The notes under the pieces: generated by a model | What the model saw: only the letters and a program-made list of their open reading frames with translations | What the model was told of the DNA's origin: nothing | The model's database searches: none | Part shown: piece by piece, positions 11,086-24,400 of the stretch | Layout: each line of letters begins with the position of its first letter | How positions within the stretch are numbered: position 1 is the stretch's first letter | Program-made: the position numbers and the translations under genes | Assembly: GCA_032622095.1 (NCBI GenBank) | Contig: CP136069.1 | Location: 165,470,394 to 165,534,393 of the forward strand | Direction of reading: 5' to 3' | Length of the DNA: 64,000 bases | Origin: Siphonodentalium dalli | Lineage: Eukaryota > Mollusca > Scaphopoda > Gadilida > Siphonodentaliidae

Positions 11086-12850
11086 ACGCAGGCCACAGGG
11101 GGCAGGAATTGTTTATTATGGATAATTATAATATTCTTGGTAAAGGGACACAGCATTTAAAAATGGTAGCTTCAGGATGAAAATTTCCTTTAAAAAAATA
11201 AAAATATTATTCACCATTTGTCATCATCATCATGCATCATACCCCAATAGGCTACTCTACGCGTATAAACAAACCCCGTCCCGATCGGACATATAATTCC
11301 AGAGATATTCGTCATTAAATCCAGATAAATTCCAAACTTTTCATCGAAAGACTTAACAGGTCAGGGAGATCCCAAAATCGATGTACTAAACCTCGATTTG
11401 TGTAAACAACCTCGATCGAGGTTCTTCGAGAACATGTGACCACTGGTGATATAGTGTGGAGTATTTTATCTTACACCTATGGGAGGCCAATTTCACATTT
11501 AATAATTAATTGTGCTTGATTGCGCTCAAGCACAATTAATTATTAAATGTGAATTTGGCCTCCCATAGGTGTAAGATGAAACACTGTGAAATACTCCACA
11601 CTACCGTAGCCTACATGTATATCACTTACAATACATTACTTCCATTAGTATCATATTTGGTTTAGAGTGTTTCCCCTTATATCATGGGTGTATGTTTTGA
11701 CCAGTGGTCACATGGTCTCGAAGAACCTCGATCGAGGTTTTTAACACAAATCGAGGTTTAGTACATCGATTTTGGGTTCTCCCTGACCTGCTTAAGTTGT
11801 CACCAACAGAATTTCATTAATACCAAATTTATTCAAAAACACCGACTTTCCGCCACGATAAAAACATCTTTTCAACACACCATTTCGTTTACTAAGATCT
11901 AACTTGGGTCGAATCACGTCTGTGCTTTGACAATGACTGACATGCTCCAATTCGGTTTTTATTTGAGTTTGACATGTTTTTGTCGCTCAAACTTGGCCGG
12001 AAAATAATCAATATTTACTGTGGAGATCACTTGACCTTGATCCCAGTACCTATGCCATGCCTGTCGATATACCCATTTTCATTGGTCGACGTGAAATTGA
12101 TGTAATTGGGGAAATCCAAATTACCGCATGTTCCTGGCCTGTGAAAATTGATGAAAAAAACCCCCCTTTAGAGCCCTTCCAAAAATAAAATAACACAAAT
12201 AACATCAAAACAAAAATAAGATTTAAATAATAGTTGTTAGTATTTACCTAATTCTCATAGTTTGCTATTTTACTTTCATGAAAAATCTTTAAAATAATAT
12301 AAGCCAATCACGTCGCATGTTACACATTCTGCGAGTATTATCAAAAATTCAAACTGTGTACACTGTCACATTTGAGCGACAAAACATGTTTCAAAGTCAA
12401 ATAAAAACCGAATTTGAGCATGTCAGTCATTGTCAAAGTACAGACGTGATTCAACCAATGTTAGATCTTAGTAAACGAAATGGTGTGTATAAAAGATGTT
12501 TTTATCGTAGTGGAATCTGGCGGAATGTGGGTGTTTTGGATCAAATTTGGCCTTTCTGAAATTCTGTTTTGTGACAACTTACATGTAAGTCTTTCAATGA
12601 AAAGTTTTGGAATTGATCTGGATTTAATGATGAATATCTCTGGAATTATATGTCCGATCGGGACGGGGTTTGTTTCTACGCGTAGAGTAGTCTCTTGGGG
12701 AATGATGGATGATGACAAATGGTGAATAATATTTTAATTTTTTTAAAGGCAATTTTTATCCTGACGCTACCATTTTTAAATGCCGTGTCCCTTTACCAAT
12801 AATATTATAATTATCCACTATAAACGATTCCTGCCCCCTGTGACGCAGGC
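11086..12850. mobile_element. Foldback DNA transposon with 8-bp target duplication ACGCAGGC
   Basis: The element proper is 11094-12842, starting CACAGGGGGCAGGAAT and ending with its inverse. ACGCAGGC occurs exactly at 11086-11093 and 12843-12850. The long arms pair in two blocks: 11094-11351 with about 12585-12842, and 11796-11990 with about 12375-12580, around a core at about 11991-12374. The left arm is interrupted at 11357-11790 by a second foldback element. Eight-base duplications fit hAT (or P) superfamilies. No transposase frame is present; open frames inside are arm sequence. Confidence 0.88.
11352..11795. mobile_element. Second foldback element nested in the first, flanked by CTTAA
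   Basis: 11357-11790 (434 bp) starts CAGGTCAGGGAGATCCCAAA and ends with the inverse of CAGGTCAGGGAGAACCCAAA. CTTAA lies on both sides (11352-11356, 11791-11795). Outer arms of about 90 bases contain CCTCGATCGAGGTT. An inner palindrome at 11452-11603 folds around TTGCGC. A 96-base unpaired segment lies at 11604-11699. A TTAA-type (piggyBac-like) target with one extra matching C is possible. Confidence 0.82.
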
Positions 12851-15142
12851 ATGGAACAAACTGATCAGTCTATTTTCACTGGTCTCAGTGATCTGTCATT
12901 AATTAAGTGCTGTTGAAATTGAATTCTGGATGTGGCAGACCTGCATGGCCCTTCTATTTTTCAATTTTCCTTCCAGTTCTAACGATTTCTGTAAACTATT
13001 TTGTCTGTTTATTCTAATTACTATGCAATTTATAGTTATTGCTGAGAGATCAACCAAATATCGGGTTAACATACAACAGTCTAATACTAGAATCATAATA
13101 TGGTAATTCAATTGTAGAATCACCGTTGTTACCTGGTGTATACACCGAAAATAGGTGACATTCATACGAAAGATGATATATAAATTATAATTTGGCACAC
13201 GTCAAGTTCAAATAACATACTTAATTGAAAAGTAACTTCATGTGAATGTCATCCATTTGCAATATGTCCGTGCCTATATTTTCTGAGCAGAAATAAAGTC
13301 TCTTGCACGTTTTCACGCTCAAATACGTTTCGTTTCGAGTTTAAAACCGCGCTTAATTTTTTAGGGGACTATCATCGGACGATCGCATTATTTGACAACA
13401 GTTTATCAAAGAGGGATAATTCTATTTCTAATCCTAGCAATTTTCGTTCTGACGATCATAATAATTTATTTGATTGATAATAAAACACGACGAGTGATGA
13501 AAATCTCGGAAGGAATGATGATTCGCACGTGCGATTCACTTGTCGGGAAATGAATCGCATCCACTTGATATTGGATCGCATATTGCGATGCGAAACCAAA
13601 AAAAAAATACCCTGATAAAGTGCAACCTCACATGACATCTGTTTTCGTTCGGTCTTGACCGAGGTAATTTACTGCGCATGATGACGACAGATAACTGAGC
13701 CTGACCGACGTTATCAGACACTGCTTGATTTAGTTGCGTCAAGCATCGGTTAGATTTGGACTGCGCAGATGTCATGTCAAAAAATGTCGCCTGCCTGTGG
13801 ATTTGACCACGGTTGTTACTACGTTAATATTAGACCACCGTATGTCCATATATCATACATGTATGTGATAGGATATGTTGGGATAATAATAATAAATACC
13901 TCTATATATTAAAATCTAAATACACATCAGTTATTCTCAACTCGCAAATAGCACAAGTGAATAGAAATGATGTCAATGATCGGGTCATGTCTATTCTCGA
14001 CCTTGGTTTTATCGTACGACGACCGAGCTGTGTGAGGATAGTCTTTGGTTTGACAGCCACGGTTTGACAGCTGACCGAAGATTAAAACCGTCTCGTCTGA
14101 GGTTGCACTAAATGTGTACTGAATGAAATTAAATTTGGTATGCAGGTTTACTAGCACTAAAGACAGGTCAAGTTCGATTTTGGGTTATGCCAGCCTATTT
14201 CCAACTGAGTTACTCTAGTGTTCCAAATAATAGTAAGGGTCGGAATAATAGTAGGGAGTGGAAAATTGGGCCAAATTAAATAATATTGCATTTTACCATA
14301 CCACCCAGTCGAGAAATGCGATAATCACATATCGGCAGCGAGTTACTTCTATGGGAGCCTGCATCATCACCCAATTTAACACGTACATCGGCCCGATATA
14401 ACTCGCGGGAACCAAGTTTTGTGGCATTCTCGCTTATCGTACAATTCGGCTACAGAAACATCTCGGTTACATATTTAGAGCGGGTCGGTTTAACTTTCGA
14501 AGTGGATAAAAACTTGTCATTCGGAGGCATATATCTTGGACATTTGGCATATATTGGAAGTCGGACATGATTATAACTTAAAGTTGATAACTATTTGGTC
14601 TCAACAGTTCTGAACGAAAAAATAACCAAGTATGATGACATAGAGCCCTTTTAATATATAAATATTTAGTTTTCACAAACAACCGAAATGTGGACTTCTG
14701 GCCCTTAATCGGTGACATGATGTGCTATTATGATTTAAATTGTTTTTGTTATCGAATATGATACTTTTCACGAGAAACCGAGATATTTTTTTGCAATCAA
14801 ACTTTTGAAGCGTGTTTCAGTGTCTCGGATTGTGTATGGGTTTGAGAAAAAGACATCTTGAGTGCACATTGTCTTTATACTTAGCACGTGTCAGAAAGCG
14901 AGTCGGACACGCTATTGTCAAACTTTCGTCGAGCCAGCACGGCCTGAGGCGGCACGCTGAATGTGTATTATACGGAACGCGGAAACGAATAATAGGTAAT
15001 ATCTCAGGTATTTGACAAATATTGGATGTCAAACTGCATGATTCTAAGTTGATAACTATTTGGTCTGAACAGTTTTGTCTGTCCAAATTTTGTAAGTGCT
15101 AACACATAAACTAGCTTCATGTTGCTGTTGTTTTTTTTTCAG
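12851..15142. other. Gene-free stretch upstream of the first identified SAMD3-like exon
   Basis: No confident exon. 14578-14625 and 15047-15090 share AGTTGATAACTATTTGGTCT as a direct repeat. 14110-14195 (TGAAATTTGGTATG-type text with CAGGTCAAGTTCGATTT) is a piece of the dispersed repeat also at 20525-20605 and 24670-24715. The missing first exon(s) of the gene may be here or further upstream. Confidence 0.45.
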
Positions 15143-15412
15143 CGGCAGAAAAACTTATGGTCAAGTCAGATGGCTGCAAAATAGTTCTGGAGTGCGACGG
15201 GACGGACATTGAGGACGATGAGGTTTTGTCGGAGTTACGGAGTGAAATATTCCTATTCCTGGAAGCAGGCCAGGTATGGGCCCGGCCAGACTCGGCAAAC
15301 TCAAACAATGGCGTTAAAGAACGTTCGGCCACTTCGGAGCAGAGTGTTGCAGACATGCCAGCTGTGGATTCAATTTCATCATCATCTTTAACACCTCCGA
15401 GTCAACCATATG
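15143..15412 (+). CDS. SAMD3-like gene exon: CIDE-N-like segment and Ser-rich linker
   Basis: Acceptor GTTGTTTTTTTTTCAG, donor ATATG|GTTAGT. Reads AEKLMVKSDGCKIVLECDGT, then DIEDDEVL and FLFLEAGQVW. The pattern hydrophobic-LE-DGT-x-IxDDE...FLxxGQxW is the second half of a CIDE-N/ubiquitin-like fold as in CIDE and DFF proteins. A Ser/Pro-rich tail follows (SISSSSLTPPSQPY). It starts two bases into a codon, so an upstream exon must supply the first half of the domain. Ends one base into a codon, matching the next exon. Confidence 0.75.
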
Positions 15413-18400
15413 GTTAGTATGTTATGAAAATTGTCTCTTTTCTGCCAATATTTTTAGCTTATCCACAGTGGGCGAACAAAATACAAGAAGCCCATGCACT
15501 TTCCAGATAATATAGACAAAAACCCTGATTCTCTGCAAGAAATCTGGTCATTGTTAGGCCAAACAAAAAAAATACCTGTGTTTAGGGTTACCCGACCGAC
15601 CCTATTATTAGTATGCCAACTTTGCCCAACAAACAAAGTTCTATGTGTCTTCCGGAAGCCAAATGTTTCAAAATATTGAGGGTGTAAAATCCAGTGTTCT
15701 GGTCATTTTTTGGAGCATAAATATGAACCTACATAATTTATTAACTATTCCAGCAGTATAAATCATGCTGGATTGCTTTTGAAATTTGAAATTGAACTTT
15801 AATTCAAGATTTAGAAAGGCAATCTCTTGCGCTGTAACCCAGTATACCCAATCTCCAAACATCAATAGAAAAAATAGTAACATTTGCTCAATAGTCCAAA
15901 GATGATGAACAAGAACAAAATATGAAAATATCGGAGGAATGTATTGAAAAGGAACCATATTTATGAGTTGCCTACATAATATAATTGTAAATGCTAGCCA
16001 GATTCTGACATGGCAAGGCAAATGGTGAGTTAAGCATGTGGGTCATGTCAATCTTATTGGAAGCAATCAGCCAAGGATACTTACTAGTAGGGTAGGTTGG
16101 CCAGGGTAAAAATCTGGGTCACTCCAGTGATAATCCCTTATCAATCACTACCCAACAATAGATGGTGGTCATCATAACATCCAGCCCAGTTGGACAAATC
16201 CTACCATGAGGGACATCCACAATGAAAGAATAATTTAATTATACCCCCACTACCAAAGTAGTAAACTGGATTGACTGCGTCCGTCTGTCCGTCCATCCGA
16301 GTTGCTCAGTCTGTTTGTCCGTCCGTCCGTCAGACTTGATAACTTGATCAAATATGAACCAATTTCAATAATTTGTGGTAGACAAGCTTCTTGCAAGAAC
16401 ATCTCAGGCTCTCAGCATGCTGAAAATTTGGGTTCGGTCCGAATTATTTTGTTAAAGTTATGCCTCATTTTCGACTTATTATCCCCCGCCAAATTGAAAA
16501 TTTGCGGGGGATATAGTAATGGGTTCCGTCCGTCCGTCCGTCCCGAATTTGTAAGAGTCATAACTTGAACAAATGTCAACGGATTTCAAAGATTTATGGT
16601 ATTTGAGTTCACCTGACCATAACCTAGAATAAGTTAGTAAGCCAGGTCCGGTCGGATATTTTTACTGGAGTTATTGGACTTTGTTTATTATTTTTGTCGA
16701 ATTTACCAAATAGCAAATAGACGACGTCACAGGGCTCATTCCCACAAATGTCAACGGATTTCAAAGATATTTGGTATATGAGTTCACTTGACCAGTATCT
16801 AGAACGAGTTCGCAAACCAGGTCCGGCCGGTTATTTTAAGCAGAGTTATTGGACTTTGTTTATTTTTTTGTGTGCAAATAGACGACGTCACAGGGCTCAT
16901 TTCCACAAATGTCAACGGATTTCAAAGTTTTTTGGTATATGAGTTCACATGACCAGTATCTAGAACGAGTTCGCAAACCAGGTCCGGCCGGATATTTTAA
17001 GCGGAGTTATTGGACTTTGTTTATTTTTTTGTGTGCAAATGGACGACGTCACAGGGCTCATTTCCACAAATGTCCACGGATTTCAAAGATTTTTGGTATA
17101 TGAGTTCACATGACCAGTATCTAGAACAAGTTCGCAAACCAGGTCCGGCCGGATATTTTAAGTGGAGTTATTGGACTTTGTTTATTTTTTTGTGTGCAAA
17201 TGGACGACGTCACAGGGCTCATTTCCACAAATGTCAACGGATTTCAAAGATTTTTGGTATATGAGTTCACATGACCAGTATCTAGAACGAGTTCGCAAAC
17301 CAGGTCCGGCCGGATATTTTAAGCGGACTTATTGGACTTTGTTTATTTTTTTGTGTGCAAATGGACGACGTCACAGGGCTCATTTCCACAAATGTCAACT
17401 GATTTCAAAGATTTTTGGTATATGAGTTCACATGACCAGTACCTAAAATGAATTCGCAAGCCTGGCTTTTTGACAAAATCCCACCTCTTATTTAGCACAT
17501 ACTGAGAACGCAAACATTATTAATAATGCACTTCCCCAACTGCACAATTTCGGCGGGGGATACCGTCGTCTGCGACTGCTTGTTAATTCTAAAATGCTAA
17601 ACATACTTCAATGGTGCTTTGATAAACCAATGATGATCAAACACAACCAAATATACAATGTTGTCGATGCATGCACAAGATAGTCAGCTGCAAAAGGTCC
17701 CATGCTGTCTGTGCATGCTTATCATTCTTCTATACAGTTCTAGATATTAAAATTTTGGCATACACATGTACCATGTTACAAAGACAATTGTGAAATTCTA
17801 ACAAATTGGTGACCCCCACCTATTCAACTTATACCAATATTTGTGACCCTCCCCCCCCCCCCCCCCCCCCCACTTTGACAGCTTTCGCCGCCCCTGGGGA
17901 ACTCCGAATATTTGTGTTTGAAATACATGTTCAACAATAATTTAATCGTTGGTGGCAGAAATCAGTAGAATGATATGCATGCAGCCCATGTGGCCCCATC
18001 AAATATGCTGTCTACCCAGTCACCAGGGCAAGGGATGCTTGCCCACAACGCATCCTGCTCCGGGGGATATGGTGTGCCAACTACCCACACACCTTGGCCA
18101 CCCGCCCGAACCTCTACATGTCAGTTTGGATTTGGGAATGTTTCTCTCTCCAACGACGGGACAATAGTGTACAGCACACGGTCGACATGGGGCTCATTTG
18201 ATTCGGGTATCAAGGCAACACCGAGAGAGCGTTCCCTCGATTATAGTGGTGCATGTCGACCTTGAATGCGATACCTATCATTTTCGAGAGAGCATGTTCA
18301 AATAAAAATAATATCGTCTTGGTCCGATCATTATGAAATGTGTCATTGCTGTTGACATCGATACATGTACATGTATATAGATGTGAATCATCGAGAAAAA

Positions 18401-21400
18401 CTTGCCGTCGTCAGCCATATGGGGGTGTCAGTATTAAAACAATCATAGTCACCATCGGCCATCTTGAATTTCAGTACATGTACTTGTGTCACACAATGAA
18501 TGTTTATTAATCGGCACTACAGACTACCTGTATACCATCTGACGATCATTATCAGATTCAGGTAATTTGTTACGAAATAAATGTACTTAAGTGTGAAAAA
18601 AACACTACAACCGGGACCTCTCTTTTATACCATTATATATAGTAATAGCCATGTCAGCTAGGCATATGCATGGCTACATTATGTGGGCCGACCGACCACC
18701 CCATGAGTATAACGTCTGATTTAGTTTCACGTACGTTGACTGTAAAACAAACTTACGCCTGCATAGCAAAAACAAGACAACAACATTAAATATATTATCC
18801 TATATATGCAAGGTAGCGGACCCCCTCATGGTACATGTGCATACTGTAACATTCAAATAGTAAAATATCATATATTTCTGACATGTGAGTTTATTTCGGG
18901 TTGACACTTGACAGTTCCGGGCTTGCCACGTCAGTTGACAGACTCCACCATAGCACATCAAAGTCTGACTGTCGAGCGCGTACGTCGCATGGTAAGTCGA
19001 CTGTGTCGCATGTCTCTCGAACAATGTTGGTCGCTATTTTACATACTAGCTGGTTATATTTTTCGACCAGATATTGTTCGGATAGGGTATTCTTTGTGAT
19101 AATTGACTTCACTGAGGCAGATAACCATACTTATTTATCAGAAACACCCCCCTAGGTGCTTGCTCTGCGTTTAATTTTATCGCTGATAGTGTTGATTTTC
19201 CCCCGCCCTTGAGTCGTCAGACCCGTTGTATTGTCGTCACCACACAAACTCCCCGTTTTAGTGGATCCTGGCGAGTAATGGGTTAAGGGGTGTTACTCTC
19301 TTTCAAAATTAGGACAGGCTTTCAATGATGAAGGAATCAGCGATCAGCGAAATCGAACGACAACTGTGAAACTGACCTTCGCCCGAGACACCCGTCTTCG
19401 ACAAAGGCTGTCGCCCGTTGTGGTCGCAAGGGTAACTGTGTAGTACTTACGGAAATGGCTGTTTATACACAAAACTCGTGATTTTTGCGGAGATGGGTTA
19501 ATTTCTTCGGCTTCTTGAATAATTTGTTTTAAAAGTTCGCGCCATCTGTATTTATAAATTTCTCATTTCGCTGTGTAATTAACGCATGAACTCGAGTGAC
19601 GACTCAAGGCACATGACGACTAAGGGTCGATTTACGTTACTTGCATGTGTTACACATCTCTGTTCATTGATAAATAATGATGCAATTCTAATGCTGCCCT
19701 AGCAATAATGGGATGGGTTTGGTCTACAATTAATGTGGCCTTTCCATACAAACATGTATATCTGAGGGACACAGTCCTGGGTTTTTTCATTTCATGGGAG
19801 TGGTGTAACCATGACACCATAATGGGATTGGTACTTAACCATGTACTAGTACATATTGCCTGCATAGCCACTGTCCATATATTACCCAATTGATTTGATG
19901 AGGGTACAGGGTCATTGACCTATTACAATGCCAGAGAAATGTCAGGAAAAGTCAGTAATGCATCCAATACTGGCAATCAGTCTTACTCTTATTGGTTTAA
20001 GGTTTGTCCTTTTCATTGGAGTAGAGGTGATGTGCCTACCATCAGGGGTTTGGAGTTTGTCTCATAAATGGAATAATTATGTTATAAGCATCATTCCCAA
20101 TCCCAAATAGAGCCTTAATTGTAGTTGTCGGTTCCGATTACCATAATAACGCGGTCAATATCTTTATTCTTGCAAAGATGAGTCAAAGATATCAAATAAA
20201 GTTGTCCTATAACTTCTTTAAATTATTAGTATCTTATCAAAATTGAGAGGTTTTACACAGCTGTATACTTGTGTACGCATGGTATGTGACCTGACCAAAT
20301 ATTTCACGTCCACTTCATCTATTGAGATGGTATTTTTGAAGAAATCATGATACCGGTAAGGACTATATTTGTCCATAGCAATCAGACTTCCAACTTTAGT
20401 ATAAATTATCACAAGAAAACTCATGGTTTTGATGATGATTTGATCCAAACTCAGGCATGGCTGAGTTACGGCCCTTTGTTTATGGAATTGGTCTCAATTT
20501 TTTCATTTCCGGATGATAACTTTAGTAAAAATGTACTGAATGAAATGAAATTTGGTATGTGGGTTTACTAGCACAAAATACAGGTCAAGTTCGATTTCTG
20601 GTTCCGCACGCCTATCTTTTATACCTGAGGTACATGAAGATTCTGTCATTTCATGCAAGTAATAGTTTTGTTTGCATCAATATGTGCCACCGATTTTCTG
20701 AGAAGAATTTAATTTGCATAGTCACATGAATGTGACATGATACATGATACATGTACACTGTACCGTAATACCCAAAAGGGGGTTGTACAACAACATACAG
20801 ATAAAATAGACACTTGGTACATCTGAAGATGAAGTTGATTGTTGGTGTAGATATAGATGACACAATTCCCAAGTTGATCTTGATCATGGTACTATAGAAC
20901 TCGGATAACTAGAATCTCTGTGAGTAACAAACAAGCGAGGGTTAATGGCCCTGTAAACTGCTTGTGAACGAGATAGCTAACTGGTTCTTAATTACACCAT
21001 GTTTCCAAGTATCATATCAATCAGTCTAAACACGTCATGATATGATTGCAGACTTGCAGTCAGTCAAAATCGATGTGAGAAATTTTGCAACTTTCACGGT
21101 CAAAAGTAGCTATTTCCTTGACTCTAGAGGTGTGTTAAAATGTCGTACATGGTCCGTATTCCTTGTAAGTTATACTTCAGTACTTGTAACTCTATATATA
21201 AAAGAAAATCCTATATCTCTTTTATGTAGAAATCTCTTAATGTATCTACTCCACCCAGGATTATAACAATCCTTCTTTGACCCCTTTTTATTATATGCAA
21301 CCACAACCTTCATAGTAGTTGAAAATCAACGTCATACATTAGTATATCGTCGTTTTTCGACTACCTTCATAGCAACACCTTCCAGGGGACTCGGTTTCGT

Positions 21401-24400
21401 TTATTGGCAAATGACACAACTCTTATTATCGTTTCAAATGGACTCTCAGTTTCCTGAACTGAGAGCCATATGTTTATTATAAACATTAAATTCAGATATA
21501 CGATAATTAATATTTAATTATGTATTTATAATATTTGACAACAAAGGTGAGGGTCACTCAAGGCCCGAGCCCTCTCATGGCCCTATCTGAGATGATGGTC
21601 CCTGGAAATGTAACGGATGGGAGGGAGGGTGGGAAATTTTATTATCAAATAGTCTAATGAAATTATGAATAAATGTACACGCTTGTTTTCAATGTATAGA
21701 TCACAATGGGATTGCAATGATACTTCCCTACTCGACGGCTGTTCGAAGCATATCAGCATCATAAGTGTGAAATAATATTATGATCATTTATATTGATATA
21801 AATATAATGTGTGTGACTAGATATATGTGTATAGATATGATTTGACAAATAAAATTTGAAATAAACAACAAAATGAAAATAAAACATGACTAAAATCTCT
21901 CAATCACATTATCTTCCTATTTAGGGAACATAATACTGTTCACATTATACATGCATTTCCAGAAGGTAGAGCAGAACAAATGAAACAGCAACTCTCACAC
22001 ATACACGTAAGGCTAGTTGGCTATCAGTTTGAACTTCAGAAACAAAATTTTCTAAATGATACACATTGTCACAGATTGACACAGATACAGTCAGTCGTCA
22101 TTACAGATTGTGTCACTCTGATATTAGCCATTGGGCCCCCATTACCCATTGCCCCCCCCCCCCCCAGCACCACAGTACACGACATGACCCCGTCGGATAT
22201 CGAGAAACGCTCATTTATACCGCTTACGTGCGTTGGTCACTCGATATTCTGAACTATTTTCTGGAGAAATGTCCGCAGGTTGATCGTTAGCAGGCATATT
22301 GTGGCCGTCGGAGAATGCGGGCCGTTATTTAGGGCATCGAAACCTAAAAGTATAATACTCTACTGCCCAAACAAAGTGTTAATTTTCAGTCGATACACGT
22401 AACATAACTAACATTGGCTGTCCTGTTATTGCACTAACGTTCGTTGGTATATTCCATGGGCAGTAACTCTAATCTATTAGCTGACGAGAAAACACGTGGT
22501 CGCGTGTTTATATTTCAAAGCACACAGACGATGAAAATTCAATCAAGAATGATTTAACCACCGGTTATTACAAGTCGTAAATAAATTTGTATTATGTGTA
22601 TTTTGGCCCGTATATTAAAACACTTATGGGGTGGAATTATGTGCTAATTAAGCCTGATTTATATTGTTGTTTTAAACAGTTTATTTGTATTTCCACACAT
22701 GACTCGTTTGTTCGTCGTTCTCTGCCATGATTGCCGCGGAAGTTGTGACAACCGAAACTACGGGTTTTCCGAAATTGCTACGGTTGTCATTTCCGGTTTT
22801 TCCCGACAACCGAAACCGAACTGATTCCACAGTTAACCGCCCATCTCTAGTAGTTGAGTACATACATGTATAAATTATAACAGTTCCAACATCCTCGCCA
22901 GCCTATAGTACTAGTAAGGTCCAAGTTATTAATCAATATATTACAATGTATATCGTCGTCGTTCAAATAATATTTCCACCACCATTGACCTTCCCTTCTA
23001 TGGAGCACACTAAAGATGCATGGAGTCAATTGCCCTTACCATCCCATGAAGTCAGTTGAGTGGATTGACGTCGTTGATTAAAATTTTAACGTTACTATCT
23101 GTTTTCGCACCAAAATTTACCAACAGTCTCCCAACTTCGTGGTCATGGGGTTTGCAACTCCCCGATTAGCTTCATGACCCAATGGAACACTAACAATCAT
23201 CAGTCAATCCTTAAATACAAGTTCCTTTGGATTTTCTCCCTGTGTCGTAACTCCGCTGCCCTCTGATCGAGGTCTAATCGGAGCAAGCCAAATTCCTTTC
23301 TGTGTTCTTCCTTGACGTAAGTCGGTAGACTGTTCATTGTTCTGGTACCAAGTATTCTTTCGCGGGGGACTCGCCCGTAAACCGAGTACCATACAAGGGT
23401 AGTACGTGGAGCGCTGTAATTACAGCTGCATATATGACGAAACCTGATGACTGGGGTAAAGTCAAGCGCTTAGAGCCACCTGGGATAAGCGCTATATAAA
23501 TGATGCGACTTTACTTTACTTTTTACTTTACTAGTAAATTGAGTGTAAACCGCGGCAGTTTTGAATAAGCCATGTGTAACACCGGAATATTATATAACTC
23601 TAAATTTCGGTCTAAATATTACATCTGTGACATCTATTACAATTGTTTGAGTTAAAAGTGTGCCTTTAAGACTGTAGTATCACTTGGTCTCAATAATTAT
23701 TCCCCCAAACAATTAAATATTCCGCTTCCGAGATTTGACTACTTTTTGCATTTACCAAATACATGTAGCTGCTGCTGAAATAAAAAATAATGTGATTTCA
23801 TTTCAAATTTATAGAACATTCTAAAATAACTGGATGATAACTATACTACTTGCAAGCTTTTATTTTATTCAATTTAATACTTGCAGCAGTGCTTGCAGAG
23901 CAACAATGTATCCAAGCAGAGATTCAGAAGGCAGATCTTCCTGAATTTACATCAGATATTGCCGCCGCATTGGAAGCCAAAAAGATTGAGTCAGTATGGG
24001 GGAAGATGACGACCCAGTTAGCAACATACTGTTACCAAAAGTGGCCACAAATGGATGAAAAGTCCCATTACGCAGTCATTGGTGAGAAAATGTACAGGAA
24101 ATGGCCCTGTATTGCACAGGAATCTGGACTCCAACCATGGGTTAGTTTCTATAAATTGTCCCCCGAACAAGCCTTGAAATAATTCTCAATTTCAGAATTA
24201 CAGCCTGTCACCTTGACAGTTGCCAAGAAGTTTCAGCCTGTCATTGGAGTTTGTGAGCCTGTCATGAAAAACATCGATCGGCACCAAACAGCCAATCAGG
24301 CTGAATCAGTTTATGAAAATGTTAAAAATGGTGCCCTGCACTCTAGTTTTGATTGTTTACAGACTTCAATGATGGTATTGTAAATTTAATATATTATTAG

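Noticed and set aside
12317-12725. 80-85 codon frames on both strands
   Set aside because: They lie in the inverted arms of the foldback element at 11094-12842.
14821-14993. Possible upstream exon of the SAMD3-like gene (CGTGTTTCAG ... AATAATAG|GTAATA), phase-compatible with 15143
   Set aside because: Its peptide does not resemble the first half of a CIDE-N domain, about ten expected residues would be missing at the junction, and it is surrounded by a direct repeat.
16748-17425. Repeated 64-87 codon frames (MSTDFKDFWYMSSHDQYLE type)
   Set aside because: Phases of the 161-bp core repeats of a HINE/pearl-type element; near-identical peptides in successive copies without gene structure.
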